Positions 44,177 through 53,205 of a DNA stretch of 64,000 nt are shown here, one piece after another. Numbering within the stretch: the first letter of the stretch is position 1; the number at the start of each line of letters is the position of its first letter. Under the pieces are notes generated by a model. That model did no database searches and had not been told where the DNA came from. It saw nothing but the letters and a program-made list of their open reading frames with translations. Made by a program: the position numbers and the translations under genes. Source of the DNA: Bacteroidales bacterium (GTDB lineage Bacteria > Bacteroidota > Bacteroidia > Bacteroidales > VadinHA17); contig JAGNKY010000001.1 in assembly GCA_017999895.1 (NCBI GenBank), positions 62,001 through 126,000 of the forward strand, given 5' to 3'.

Positions 44177-44542
44177 TTACCTGAGTGTGGGATAAAATGC
44201 ATCTTCGATATGTTCGACAGTGAATGAATTGCCATCGGAAATCACGGTAATGATATCAAAGCGACACTCCTTATCAAGGTTATAAATTTTAAGATAGCTT
44301 TCGGCTGCATAGATAATCATTTTCTGTTTTTGGGTTGTAACAGCATCGCGGGGATGAAGATAATAGTCGTCTTTTCTTGTTTTCACTTCGACGAAAACAA
44401 TATACTTCTCATTTTCGGCAATAATGTCAATTTCTTTTTGCCCCGATTTCCAGTTACGGTTGAGAATTTTATAACCTTTATCGATTAGATGTTTTTCAGC
44501 GATGCCCTCTCCGGCAGGGCCAATGTGGTTAATATCGGTCAT
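44177..44542 (-). CDS. yraN: YraN/UPF0102 family endonuclease-like protein
   Basis: 121 residues. Restriction-endonuclease-like core with GEGIAEKHL, then EIDIIAENEKYIVFVEVKTRK, giving the E...D...ExK metal-binding pattern of this family. The biological role of YraN proteins is poorly known; a DNA-processing role is assumed. It starts six bases after the response regulator gene and is probably co-transcribed with it. Confidence 0.9.
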   Translation of the reverse strand: MTDINHIGPAGEGIAEKHLIDKGYKILNRNWKSGQKEIDIIAENEKYIVFVEVKTRKDDYYLHPRDAVTTQKQKMIIYAAESYLKIYNLDKECRFDIITVISDGNSFTVEHIEDAFYPTLR

Positions 44543-44548
44543 GACAGT

Positions 44549-45190
44549 TCAAATTTCAATTATTTTGTTTTTGATAGCATAAAGTATAAGGCTTGCGGTA
44601 TTTTTTGAATTAGTTTTTGCAAGCAGGTTTGCACGGTGTTTATCAACGGTTCGCTTGCTAATGAAAAGTGTATCGGCTATCTCCTGATTCGAAAGCCCCT
44701 CGCAGATTTTTAAGAGTATTTCTTTTTCTCTTTTCGAGAGCCTTGCGGCTTTTGTTTCCGTTTCACGATGTTTTATTTTTTGAATAACATTATGAAGTAA
44801 TTCCTGAGAAAAATAACTTCCTCCTTTGTACACAGTATTTATTGCTTCATGCACTTCTGATATATCAGAGTTTTTAAGCAGAAACCCATGGGCACCGGCA
44901 TCAGTCATCTTGTAATAATATTCTTCTTCTCCGTACATTGATAGGGCAATAATATTCAGGTCGGGTTTTATTTTTAAGGCTTGTTTTGTCGCCTCAATAC
45001 CATCGAGTTCTGGCATATTGATATCCATCAGTACTATGTCTGGATCAGTTTTTGAAATTATATTTAGAAATTCCTGTCCATTCGATGCTTCACCGATAAT
45101 TTCGTATTCAGGGTTTGCTTCAAGAAGAAGTCTTAGTCCGTTCCGAAAAAGCTGATGGTCGTCAACGATAATTATTTTTATCCTGTTCAT
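44549..45190 (-). CDS. NarL/FixJ-family response regulator
   Basis: 213 residues. Receiver domain with the acidic pair D10-D11, phosphoacceptor D56 in VLMDINMPELDG and a conserved Lys near LLKNSD. C-terminal LuxR-type helix-turn-helix with SNQEIADTLFISKRTVDKH. It follows its presumed kinase by 13 bases. Target genes cannot be read from the window. Confidence 0.94.
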   Translation of the reverse strand: MNRIKIIIVDDHQLFRNGLRLLLEANPEYEIIGEASNGQEFLNIISKTDPDIVLMDINMPELDGIEATKQALKIKPDLNIIALSMYGEEEYYYKMTDAGAHGFLLKNSDISEVHEAINTVYKGGSYFSQELLHNVIQKIKHRETETKAARLSKREKEILLKICEGLSNQEIADTLFISKRTVDKHRANLLAKTNSKNTASLILYAIKNKIIEI

Positions 45191-45203
45191 AACGTAAGGT
45201 AAA

Positions 45204-46151
45204 TCAGACCATTACTCTAATAAGCGCATTTGTACCTTTCCCTTTGCTGCTTTCGATAATGAAAATACCGTCAACGGTCTTCACTCTCGTTTCGATGTTT
45301 GAGAGCCCCATACCTTTGCATTCCTCAGTTCCCAGAATTGATGTATCAAATCCTCTCCCATTATCGGAATATTGTAAAGTTACAAATTTATCGTGTTTGG
45401 TCAGTTCCAGCTCCGCTTTCGAAGCGCCAGAATGGATGATTGAGTTGTTAATAAGTTCACATGCAGCCCGGTAAATCACCACTTCTTTATCATTTTCAAG
45501 CCTGAGCCCTTCCATATTTGTATGATAATCTATTTCAAGGGCTTTTGACTGGTTTACTTTGCTAACAAAAGCACCTATCGCACTCGACAACCCGAAATTA
45601 GTAAGTATATGTGGACTCAGATTGTTTGAAATCTCCTTTATAGTGTTTATTGCTTCATTTACAATATGGTTAGTATTCTGAAGGATTTCACTTGCTGAAG
45701 GGTCTTTTATACTGTTAGTAAGTGCGGAGAGCGACATCTTTACAGTTGAGAGAAGAGGGCCAAGCCCGTCGTGAAGCTCTTTAGCAAATCGTTTTCTTTC
45801 GTTTTCCTCTGTATTGATAATTGCATTTAGAACTCTTCTCTCGGTTTTAAGTCTGTCAATATCTGCTTTTTTGAGAGAGTAAAAAATTTCTCTTATCAAA
45901 ATCACTCCAACAATTATCATGAAGGAAATTAATACATCCATCCACATGTCAATCATCTCCCACGAGTATGACGGAGTACCCAGCAAAAACTCATATAACT
46001 GGATTAGCTTTCGGACCCCCATAAAAACGAATGCGAGAGAAAGAAGAATCCATGAAAGCCTGTATTTTGTCAGCTTAACGAATCGCAGAGCTATTATTGC
46101 AGCAAGTATCTGCAGTACAATTGAGATAATAAGGGCGATAAGCCTTACCAT
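45204..46151 (-). CDS. NarX/DegS-type sensor histidine kinase (HisKA_3)
   Basis: About 315 residues from the ATG at 46151; the ten extra codons to 46181 overlap a -7 box. Three N-terminal transmembrane helices with almost no periplasmic loop, so the signal is probably sensed in the membrane or cytoplasm. HisKA_3 dimerisation motif ERKRFAKELHDGLGPLLS with the phosphoaccepting histidine, then an HATPase_c domain with DNGRGFD and GMGLSNI. Operon with the NarL-type regulator. Confidence 0.93.
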   Translation of the reverse strand: MVRLIALIISIVLQILAAIIALRFVKLTKYRLSWILLSLAFVFMGVRKLIQLYEFLLGTPSYSWEMIDMWMDVLISFMIIVGVILIREIFYSLKKADIDRLKTERRVLNAIINTEENERKRFAKELHDGLGPLLSTVKMSLSALTNSIKDPSASEILQNTNHIVNEAINTIKEISNNLSPHILTNFGLSSAIGAFVSKVNQSKALEIDYHTNMEGLRLENDKEVVIYRAACELINNSIIHSGASKAELELTKHDKFVTLQYSDNGRGFDTSILGTEECKGMGLSNIETRVKTVDGIFIIESSKGKGTNALIRVMV

Positions 46152-46178
46152 ATTAATATATATATGAATAATACAATG

Positions 46179-46186
46179 CAAAAGTA
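46179..46186 (-). promoter_or_regulatory. -7 promoter box of the two-component operon
   Basis: CAAAAGTA on the plus strand is TACTTTTG on the minus strand, an exact TAnnTTTG match 28 bases before the ATG at 46151. It overlaps the longer possible start at 46181 and so argues against it. Confidence 0.48.
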
Positions 46187-46275
46187 ACAGTTATTTATTG
46201 TCCTTGCAGTTTCAGGAGCATGAACTTTAATTCAAGTAAAACACTTTTGTAAATAATTAGAATATTTTCTTTTAT

Positions 46276-46283
46276 TACATTTG
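46276..46283 (+). promoter_or_regulatory. -7 promoter box for waaA
   Basis: TACATTTG is an exact TAnnTTTG match, 22 bases before the ATG at 46306, implying a very short leader. Confidence 0.45.
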
Positions 46284-46305
46284 CCAATAACGTAAGAATG
46301 TTTTC

Positions 46306-47544
46306 ATGACTGTTTTATATTCTCTTACCATTAAGATATATGTTTTTGCCATTCACCTTGCCTCTTTATTCAATTCAAAAGCCCGGCAATGGGTGAAAGG
46401 AAGGAAGGGATGGCAAGAGAAGCTAAAAACAGGAACGGAAGGATGTGACCATACAATCTGGGTTCACTGCGCCTCCCTTGGAGAATTCGAGCAAGGGCGC
46501 CCTCTCATGGAGATGATTAAAGAAAAAGTTCCTGACTCTTATATCCTCCTTACTTTTTTCTCTCCTTCGGGTTATGAACTAAGGAAAAACTGGTCCGGAG
46601 CCGATTATATCTGTTATCTACCAGCCGACACTCGACGAAACGCAAAACTATTCGTCGAAACAGTAAAACCTGAAAAAGTAATTTTTATAAAATATGAATT
46701 CTGGTATAATTATATCAATGAATTAAATCTCGGGAATATATCGCTCTACCTTGTTTCCGGTATTTTCAGGAAAAACCAGCATTTTTTCAAATGGTACGGA
46801 AGATTTTTTCTGTCGATGCTTCAAAAATTCACTCATATTTTTGTTCAGGATGATTGTTCAGCACAAATCCTGAATAATGTTGGAATCAATAACGTGACCG
46901 TTGCTGGAGATACGAGGTTCGACAGAGTGATGAAAATTGCAGGTTCAGCCCATCAGATACCAGTTATAGAGGAATTTGCAGGAAATGAAAAAGTGCTGAT
47001 TGCAGGAAGTAGCTGGAGAAAGGATGAAGAATTAATTGTAAAATATATTAATACTTCACCTGGACGAATGAAATGGATTTTTGCTCCACATGAGATAAGC
47101 GAAACCAATATTCTGAGAATAGAAGGCTCTTTAAAAACCAGTAGCGTACGCTATTCAAAGTTTTCTCCTGAAAAGGCAGTATCGAGGGTATTAATAATAG
47201 ACAATATTGGTATGCTTTCTTCGGCATATAGATATGCTTATATTGCAGAAATAGGAGGGGGTTTCAGTAAGGGCATACATAATATTATTGAGGCTGCTTG
47301 CTGGGGTGTCCCAACACTTTTCGGGCCGAATCATAAAAAATTTCGCGAAGCGATTGAACTTATCGAAGCCGGAGGGTCTTTTTGTTTCAGGAACTATAAT
47401 GAACTAAGCAATATAATTGACAAGTTGTTATCCGATACCAGTTTTCGCAGCAACGCGTCGATAGCAGCCAGAAATTATGTTATGAACAATACCGGTGCGA
47501 CTGAGAAAATTTTTAGAAGTATTATGATGAATGAGGCCGGTTAA
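46306..47544 (+). CDS. waaA: 3-deoxy-D-manno-octulosonic acid (Kdo) transferase
   Basis: 412 residues. Membrane-associated N-terminus, then HCASLGEFEQGRPLME with the catalytic glutamate region, TFFSPSGYE, and the C-terminal CMP-Kdo site around EIGGGFSKGIHNIIEA and FGPNHKKF. It adds Kdo to lipid A precursor at the inner membrane, which shows the organism makes LPS. Full length; monocistronic as far as can be seen. Confidence 0.94.
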   Translation: MTVLYSLTIKIYVFAIHLASLFNSKARQWVKGRKGWQEKLKTGTEGCDHTIWVHCASLGEFEQGRPLMEMIKEKVPDSYILLTFFSPSGYELRKNWSGADYICYLPADTRRNAKLFVETVKPEKVIFIKYEFWYNYINELNLGNISLYLVSGIFRKNQHFFKWYGRFFLSMLQKFTHIFVQDDCSAQILNNVGINNVTVAGDTRFDRVMKIAGSAHQIPVIEEFAGNEKVLIAGSSWRKDEELIVKYINTSPGRMKWIFAPHEISETNILRIEGSLKTSSVRYSKFSPEKAVSRVLIIDNIGMLSSAYRYAYIAEIGGGFSKGIHNIIEAACWGVPTLFGPNHKKFREAIELIEAGGSFCFRNYNELSNIIDKLLSDTSFRSNASIAARNYVMNNTGATEKIFRSIMMNEAG

Positions 47545-47928
47545 TAATTTTTGCTTCAATACTGATATTTTTATAAATCATTTAAAATTTTTCAGTCGGA
47601 CTATCAGATAAATTCTATAATAACAAATAAATATAACTAAAAGGGTACGAATTGTTCCAGGAAAGATATATTATTAAATCGATCTTTAATTTTTTAGAGA
47701 ATCATAGTCGCAAATTTTGGAAGGAACAGATGATATATCCAAGATAAGCATCGCAAAGGGGCTATATTCCGGCATTCCAGGCCGGTTGATAAAATGTTTA
47801 TAATCACTTTTTTTAAAGCTTGTTTAAAGGTTCTTTCTTGCATAATTTAGCATTTATCTGGCATGTTAAACAAGTAGCAGTTTAACTTAATAATGTTCAG
47901 TAAATAAAATTAAAATTTATTTTAAGAT
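47545..47928. other. 384-base gap before the B12-dependent reductase gene; no clear element
   Basis: AT-rich. The only structure noticed is a small hairpin CCGGC-ATTCCAG-GCCGG at 47769-47785 without a T-run. I looked for a cobalamin-riboswitch B12 box (GCCACTG-type) and for paired NrdR boxes and did not find either. A long leader or an upstream promoter is possible. Confidence 0.4.
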
Positions 47929-50682
47929 ATGGGAGATTTATTTTTTCATGAACCGGAAGTTTCGGAAGAAAAAGATGCTGTAAAAGCGACAGAAATTATG
48001 TCCGAAAATAGAAAAAATGATAACGAAAATACAAACCATGGCATTACTTTTGTCAATAAAAGTGAAGAATTTACAGAAAAAAATTCTATATTAACAGAAA
48101 AAGATAAGGTGAGAAAGGAGGAAGGTGACAGAGTGAAAGTAAAAACTGAGACTAAAAGTGAAAGCAGAACTGTTTATTCTCATGAAGAGGTCTTTGAAGC
48201 GAGTTGTCGTTATTTCAAAGGAGATGAGCTTGCAGCAAGAGTATGGACGAATAAATATGCCCTGAAAGATTCATTTGGTAATCTGTATGAGAAGACTCCA
48301 GACGATATGCACCAAAGGCTGGCCAGGGAAATTCACAAAATAGAAATGAAATACCCTAATCCTCTTTCGGAAGAGCTTATTTATGATTTGCTTAAGGAAT
48401 TCAAATATATTATTCCCCAGGGTGGTTCTATGACTGGCATAGGCAATGATTTTCAGATTGCTTCTCTTTCTAACTGCTTTGTGATTGGTAACGAAGGCCT
48501 ATCCGACTCGTATGGAGGAATAATGAAGATTGACGAAGAGCAGGTACAGTTGATGAAGCGAAGAGGTGGCGTTGGACACGACCTTTCACATATCCGACCT
48601 AAAGGGACGCCGGTTCTAAATAGTGCTCTTACATCTACAGGTGTTGTTCCTTTCATGGAAAGATACTCCAATTCTACAAGGGAAGTAGCGCAAGACGGAC
48701 GCCGTGGCGCGCTCATGCTTTCTATTTCGATTAAACATCCAGATTCTTCAAGCTTTATTGATGCAAAACTGGAATCGGGTAAGGTGACAGGTGCCAATGT
48801 GTCAGTTAAAATCACTGATGAATTCATGCAGGCAGTTGAACAAAAGAAAAAATTTCGGCAACAATATCCGGTAGATTCGGATAATCCTACATTTGTTAAA
48901 GATATTGATGCGGTGGAGTTATGGAATAAGATAATACATAATGCCTGGAAATCTGCCGAGCCTGGAGTTCTGTTCTGGGATACCATCTTACGGGAAAGCG
49001 TACCCGATTGTTATGCTGACCTTGGTTTTAGAACCGTTTCAACCAATCCATGCGGAGAAATACCACTTTGCCCTTATGATAGCTGTCGTCTACTCGCAAT
49101 AAATCTCTATAGTTATGTGAAAAATCCATTTACAGATAAAGCAAGGTTTGATTTCGAACTTTTTAAAGAACATGTAGGCCTGGCTCAGCGTATAATGGAT
49201 GATATTATTGACCTTGAGATTGAAAAAATTGACATGATACTCAACAAAATAGAATCCGACCCCGAGCCCGAAGAACTTAAACGCGTTGAAAAGAATCTCT
49301 GGAAGAAAATTAGAGAAAAAAGCAGTGCTGTAAGAAGGATGGGTATAGGAACAACCGGAGAAGGTGATATGTTGGCTGCAATGGGTCTTAGATATGGAAG
49401 CGCCGACGCCGTTGATTTTTCAGTGGAAGTACATAAAACTCTTGCTATCGAAGCTTACAAAGCCTCGACATACCTTGCGATGGAACGTGGCGCATTCAGC
49501 ATTTATGACCCTGAACGCGAAAAAAATAATCCATTTATTCTTAGGCTGAAAGAAGCTGATCCGGTTCTTTATAGTAATATGGTCAAATATGGCAGACGTA
49601 ATATAGCACTTCTTACTATTGCACCAACAGGAACAACAAGCCTTATGACACAAACAACTTCGGGAATTGAACCTGTTTTCTCACTTTTCTATAAAAGAAG
49701 ACGCAAAGTGAATCCGAACGACAAAAACGTCAAGGTTACTTTCAAGGATGAAGTAGGAGATTGCTGGGAAGAATATAACGTTTTTCATCACAAATTCGTT
49801 GAATGGCTGAAAATAAATAATTATGATCCTGATAAAGTAACAAGAATGGCAAATGAAGAATTAGATGCCATTGTTGCCAAGTCACCTTATTACAAGTCAA
49901 TTGCCAGCGATGTTAACTGGGTTGCAAAAGTGAAGATGCAGGGTGCTATTCAAAAGTGGGTGGATCATTCAATAAGTGTTACGATTAATCTTCCGGCAGA
50001 TGTTAAGGAGGAACTTGTAAGTGAACTCTATTTTACTGCATGGAAATCGGGATGTAAAGGTGTTACAGTATATCGCGAAGGCTCACGTAACGGCGTCCTT
50101 CTTAATGCGACCAACGAACAGGAAACAATTGTGGAAAGACCAAAACGTCCTAAGGTACTCGACTGCGACATCATAAGATTCAACAACAATGAGGAAAAAT
50201 GGATTGCTTTCGTCGGGCTCAAAGACGGCAAACCTTATGAGATATTTACAGGTATGGCCGATGAGGAGATGTTTCCTATACCGAAAACAATAGTAAAAGG
50301 AAAGATTATCAAGAACAAGGATGAAGAAGGTAATACCCGATATGATTTTCAATACACTGATAAATACGGATATAAAAATACACTTGGAGGTCTTTCACAC
50401 ATGTTTAAACCAGAGTTCTGGAATTATGCAAAACTAATTTCCGGTGTGTTAAGATATGGCATGCCGATACCCGATGTCGTGAATCTCATACAATCGTTAA
50501 AGCTCGATAGCGATTCGATTAACAACTGGAAAAATGGCGTTGAGAGGGCACTGAAAAGATATATACCTGATGGTACCAGAGCCAAGGGTAAGTGCGGTGA
50601 ATGCGGTTCGGATAACCTTGTTTATCAGGAGGGCTGTCTTATCTGTAAAAACTGTGGGTCGTCAAAATGTGGCGATGCATGA
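47929..50682 (+). CDS. nrdJ: adenosylcobalamin-dependent (class II) ribonucleotide reductase
   Basis: 917 residues. Residues 1-80 are a charged, low-complexity extension. The catalytic barrel then follows with LSNCFVIGNEG (active-site cysteine), VSTNPCGEIPL (the N-C-E loop) and APTGTTSLMTQTTSGIEPVFS. The C-terminus is a four-cysteine zinc-ribbon (CGECGSDN...CKNCGSSKCG) that re-reduces the active site. It makes deoxynucleotides with or without oxygen using vitamin B12. Class II large enzymes of this type are common in Bacteroidota. The start is the first ATG; a shorter start inside the extension cannot be excluded. Confidence 0.95.
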   Translation: MGDLFFHEPEVSEEKDAVKATEIMSENRKNDNENTNHGITFVNKSEEFTEKNSILTEKDKVRKEEGDRVKVKTETKSESRTVYSHEEVFEASCRYFKGDELAARVWTNKYALKDSFGNLYEKTPDDMHQRLAREIHKIEMKYPNPLSEELIYDLLKEFKYIIPQGGSMTGIGNDFQIASLSNCFVIGNEGLSDSYGGIMKIDEEQVQLMKRRGGVGHDLSHIRPKGTPVLNSALTSTGVVPFMERYSNSTREVAQDGRRGALMLSISIKHPDSSSFIDAKLESGKVTGANVSVKITDEFMQAVEQKKKFRQQYPVDSDNPTFVKDIDAVELWNKIIHNAWKSAEPGVLFWDTILRESVPDCYADLGFRTVSTNPCGEIPLCPYDSCRLLAINLYSYVKNPFTDKARFDFELFKEHVGLAQRIMDDIIDLEIEKIDMILNKIESDPEPEELKRVEKNLWKKIREKSSAVRRMGIGTTGEGDMLAAMGLRYGSADAVDFSVEVHKTLAIEAYKASTYLAMERGAFSIYDPEREKNNPFILRLKEADPVLYSNMVKYGRRNIALLTIAPTGTTSLMTQTTSGIEPVFSLFYKRRRKVNPNDKNVKVTFKDEVGDCWEEYNVFHHKFVEWLKINNYDPDKVTRMANEELDAIVAKSPYYKSIASDVNWVAKVKMQGAIQKWVDHSISVTINLPADVKEELVSELYFTAWKSGCKGVTVYREGSRNGVLLNATNEQETIVERPKRPKVLDCDIIRFNNNEEKWIAFVGLKDGKPYEIFTGMADEEMFPIPKTIVKGKIIKNKDEEGNTRYDFQYTDKYGYKNTLGGLSHMFKPEFWNYAKLISGVLRYGMPIPDVVNLIQSLKLDSDSINNWKNGVERALKRYIPDGTRAKGKCGECGSDNLVYQEGCLICKNCGSSKCGDA

Positions 50683-50691
50683 AAATAACAT

Positions 50692-51885
50692 TCAGATTTT
50701 CAAAATTCCGAATTCCTTTCCAGTTTCTTTAAAAGCATATATAGCTTTATCAATATGTTGGCGTGTATGTGCGGCTGAAAGCTGAACTCGTATACGAGCT
50801 TGATTTTTTGGTACAACAGGATAATAAAATCCTGTCACATAAATACCCTTCTCAAGAAGCCGAGAAGCAAAATCCTGCGACAGTTTTGCGTCGTAAAGCA
50901 TTATTGCGCAGATAGCCGAACGGGTTGGTTTAATTACAAAACCGGCCTTTGTCATCATAGAGTAAAAATATTCGGCATTGGCATGAAGCCTTTCCTGAAG
51001 TTCATTTGTTTTGGATATAATATCAAACATCTTTATTCCGGCCGCCGTAATAAGCGGTGGGATTGAATTTGAAAATAGATATGGTCGCGACCTTTGCCTG
51101 AGCATTTCGATTATTTCCTTTCTGCCTGTTGTAAAGCCTCCAATAGCACCTCCAAATGCCTTTCCGAGTGTGCCTGTAATTATTTCCACTTTGCCTTTAA
51201 GATTAAATAATTCGGTCACTCCTCTTCCTGTCCTTCCTACAACACCCGCTGAGTGCGACTCATCAACCATTATCATGGCATCATATCTTTCGGCGAGCTC
51301 GTAAATACTATCCAGAGGGGCGACATTGCCGTCCATTGAAAAAACGCCGTCGGTAACAATCAGTCTAAAACGTTGAGACTGCGCCAGATTAAGCTGTTTT
51401 TCCAGATCGTTCATATCAGCATTTTCATAACGATAACGCTGAGCCTTGCATAATCTTATGCCGTCAATAATCGAAGCATGATTCAATGCATCTGAAATTA
51501 TGGCATCTTCTGATGAAAAGAGGGGTTCGAACAAACCGCCATTAGCATCGAAACAAGCCGCATACAATATTGTATCCTCGGTGCCGAAAAATGATGCTAT
51601 CTTTTTTTCAAGTTCCTTATGAAGGTCGGTCGTACCACATATAAACCTAACCGACGACATGCCATAACCATGGCTGTCGAGCGCAGCTTTTGCAGCCTTT
51701 ATAAGTTCAGTATTGTTCGACAGGCCAAGATAATTGTTTGAACAGAAATTAAGAACTTTCTGTCCTGTATTTAGTTCTATTTCAGCCCCTTGAGGTGAAA
51801 CAATAATCCTCTCATTCTTATAAAGGCCTGATTCTATGATCTCGTTGAGCTGATCATCAAGATATTTCTGAAATCCGGAGTACAT
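50692..51885 (-). CDS. kbl: glycine C-acetyltransferase (2-amino-3-ketobutyrate CoA ligase)
   Basis: 397 residues, alpha-oxoamine synthase family. FCSNNYLGLS near the start, VDESHSAGVVGRTGRG, and the PLP lysine in GTLGKAFGGAIGG. It cleaves 2-amino-3-ketobutyrate with CoA to glycine and acetyl-CoA. The preceding gene, tdh, makes that unstable substrate from threonine, so the two form a threonine-degradation unit. Convergent with nrdJ, nine bases apart. Confidence 0.95.
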   Translation of the reverse strand: MYSGFQKYLDDQLNEIIESGLYKNERIIVSPQGAEIELNTGQKVLNFCSNNYLGLSNNTELIKAAKAALDSHGYGMSSVRFICGTTDLHKELEKKIASFFGTEDTILYAACFDANGGLFEPLFSSEDAIISDALNHASIIDGIRLCKAQRYRYENADMNDLEKQLNLAQSQRFRLIVTDGVFSMDGNVAPLDSIYELAERYDAMIMVDESHSAGVVGRTGRGVTELFNLKGKVEIITGTLGKAFGGAIGGFTTGRKEIIEMLRQRSRPYLFSNSIPPLITAAGIKMFDIISKTNELQERLHANAEYFYSMMTKAGFVIKPTRSAICAIMLYDAKLSQDFASRLLEKGIYVTGFYYPVVPKNQARIRVQLSAAHTRQHIDKAIYAFKETGKEFGILKI

Positions 51886-52006
51886 TTTTTATTTTTTAAA
51901 AGTGAACACTATAATCTATTTTTAGAAGTTTTTTAATTATTAAAAAACTTGCTAAGGGCATAACGAACAAGTGTAAGAACGCAAGTAATTGAAAAGATAA
52001 ATTAAT

Positions 52007-53041
52007 TCAGTCCCAGTTCAATATTACCTTTCCACAATTGCCTTCTTCCATTATGTCGAATCCTTTCTGAAAGTTGTCAATATGAAAACGATGCGTAATT
52101 ACGGGATTGAGGTTGATACCTCCGATTATCATCATTTCCATTTTATACCAGGTTTCCCATATTTCTCTGCCATAGATTCCTTTTAGAGTTATTGCTTTGA
52201 ATATAATATCATTCCATGGCACCTTGCATTCAGATGGCAATATTCCAAGCAATGCGATGCTTGAGCCATTATACATATTCTTAATCATTTCATTGAAAGC
52301 CGACGGAGACCCCGACATTTCAAATCCGACATCAAATCCTCTCATTCCAAGTTTTTTAACTGCATCCGAAATCTTTTCGCCCTTCGAAGGGTTCAAAGTA
52401 AGAGTAGCGCCCATTTTATTTGCAATGTTAAGACGGTAATCATTCAAATCGCTTGCAACGATAAACCTTGCCCCTGAATATCTGGCAATTGCAATAGCCA
52501 TATTTCCTATTGGTCCGGCTCCTGTTACAATTACATCTTCGCCGAGTAGTGGAAAAGAGAGCGCAGTATGAGTTGCATTGCCAAAGGGGTCCATTATAGC
52601 GGCCCATTCATCCGGAATTCTGTTGTCGAGAGGTACAACATTCGAAGAGGGTATTTTAACATATTCAGCAAAGGCTCCATCTATATTTACACCTATTCCT
52701 AACGTGTTTTCACAAACATGTTCTTTACCCCTCCTGCAATTTCGGCAATGCCCGCAAGCAATATGACCTTCTCCGGTCACCCTGTCGCCGACTTTGAAAT
52801 TTTTCACACCTGCGCCGGTTTTTTCAATATAACCCATATATTCATGGCCAATCACCAGCGGGACTTTTATAGTACTCTGCGCCCATTCGTTCCACTCATA
52901 GATATGCAAATCTGTTCCGCATATAGCAGACTTAACAACTTTAATTATCACATCGTTAAGTCCAGGTTCCGGAATTGGGACTTCCTTCAACCATATACCT
53001 TTTTCAGGCTTTACCTTAACCAGAGCTTTCATTTTTTTCAT
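52007..53041 (-). CDS. tdh: L-threonine 3-dehydrogenase
   Basis: 344 residues, zinc-dependent medium-chain dehydrogenase. Catalytic zinc site CGTDLHIYEWNEWAQ, structural zinc loop CGHCRNCRRGKEHVC, and NAD site GAGPIGNMAIA. CGTDLHIYEW is specific for Tdh among relatives. It oxidises threonine to 2-amino-3-ketobutyrate for Kbl, whose gene follows 121 bases later. An ATG three codons in (53032) is an alternative start. Confidence 0.95.
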   Translation of the reverse strand: MKKMKALVKVKPEKGIWLKEVPIPEPGLNDVIIKVVKSAICGTDLHIYEWNEWAQSTIKVPLVIGHEYMGYIEKTGAGVKNFKVGDRVTGEGHIACGHCRNCRRGKEHVCENTLGIGVNIDGAFAEYVKIPSSNVVPLDNRIPDEWAAIMDPFGNATHTALSFPLLGEDVIVTGAGPIGNMAIAIARYSGARFIVASDLNDYRLNIANKMGATLTLNPSKGEKISDAVKKLGMRGFDVGFEMSGSPSAFNEMIKNMYNGSSIALLGILPSECKVPWNDIIFKAITLKGIYGREIWETWYKMEMMIIGGINLNPVITHRFHIDNFQKGFDIMEEGNCGKVILNWD

Positions 53042-53166
53042 ACGAATTCGCCTTCTTTAAAAGAAATTTTCATTTCATTTATACTGATTTAAAAATCCTA
53101 ATTTAGAATTTTTAAATCATAGTTGTGATGATTTTTGTTATTCTAATACATATTAGCTTCTTTCCG

Positions 53167-53174
53167 TATCTTTG
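53167..53174 (+). promoter_or_regulatory. -7 promoter box for the gltX operon
   Basis: TATCTTTG followed by C is the most typical Bacteroidota -7 form, 31 bases before the gltX ATG. Confidence 0.55.
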
Positions 53175-53205
53175 CATGAATAAACAGAACTGACCGCATA
53201 TTATT

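Noticed and set aside
47545..47928. Cobalamin riboswitch before the B12-dependent reductase
   Set aside because: No B12-box-like conserved segment or multi-stem layout could be found by eye; only one short hairpin.
48453..48986. 177-codon open frame on the minus strand
   Set aside because: Antisense shadow within the reductase gene, with no recognisable motif.
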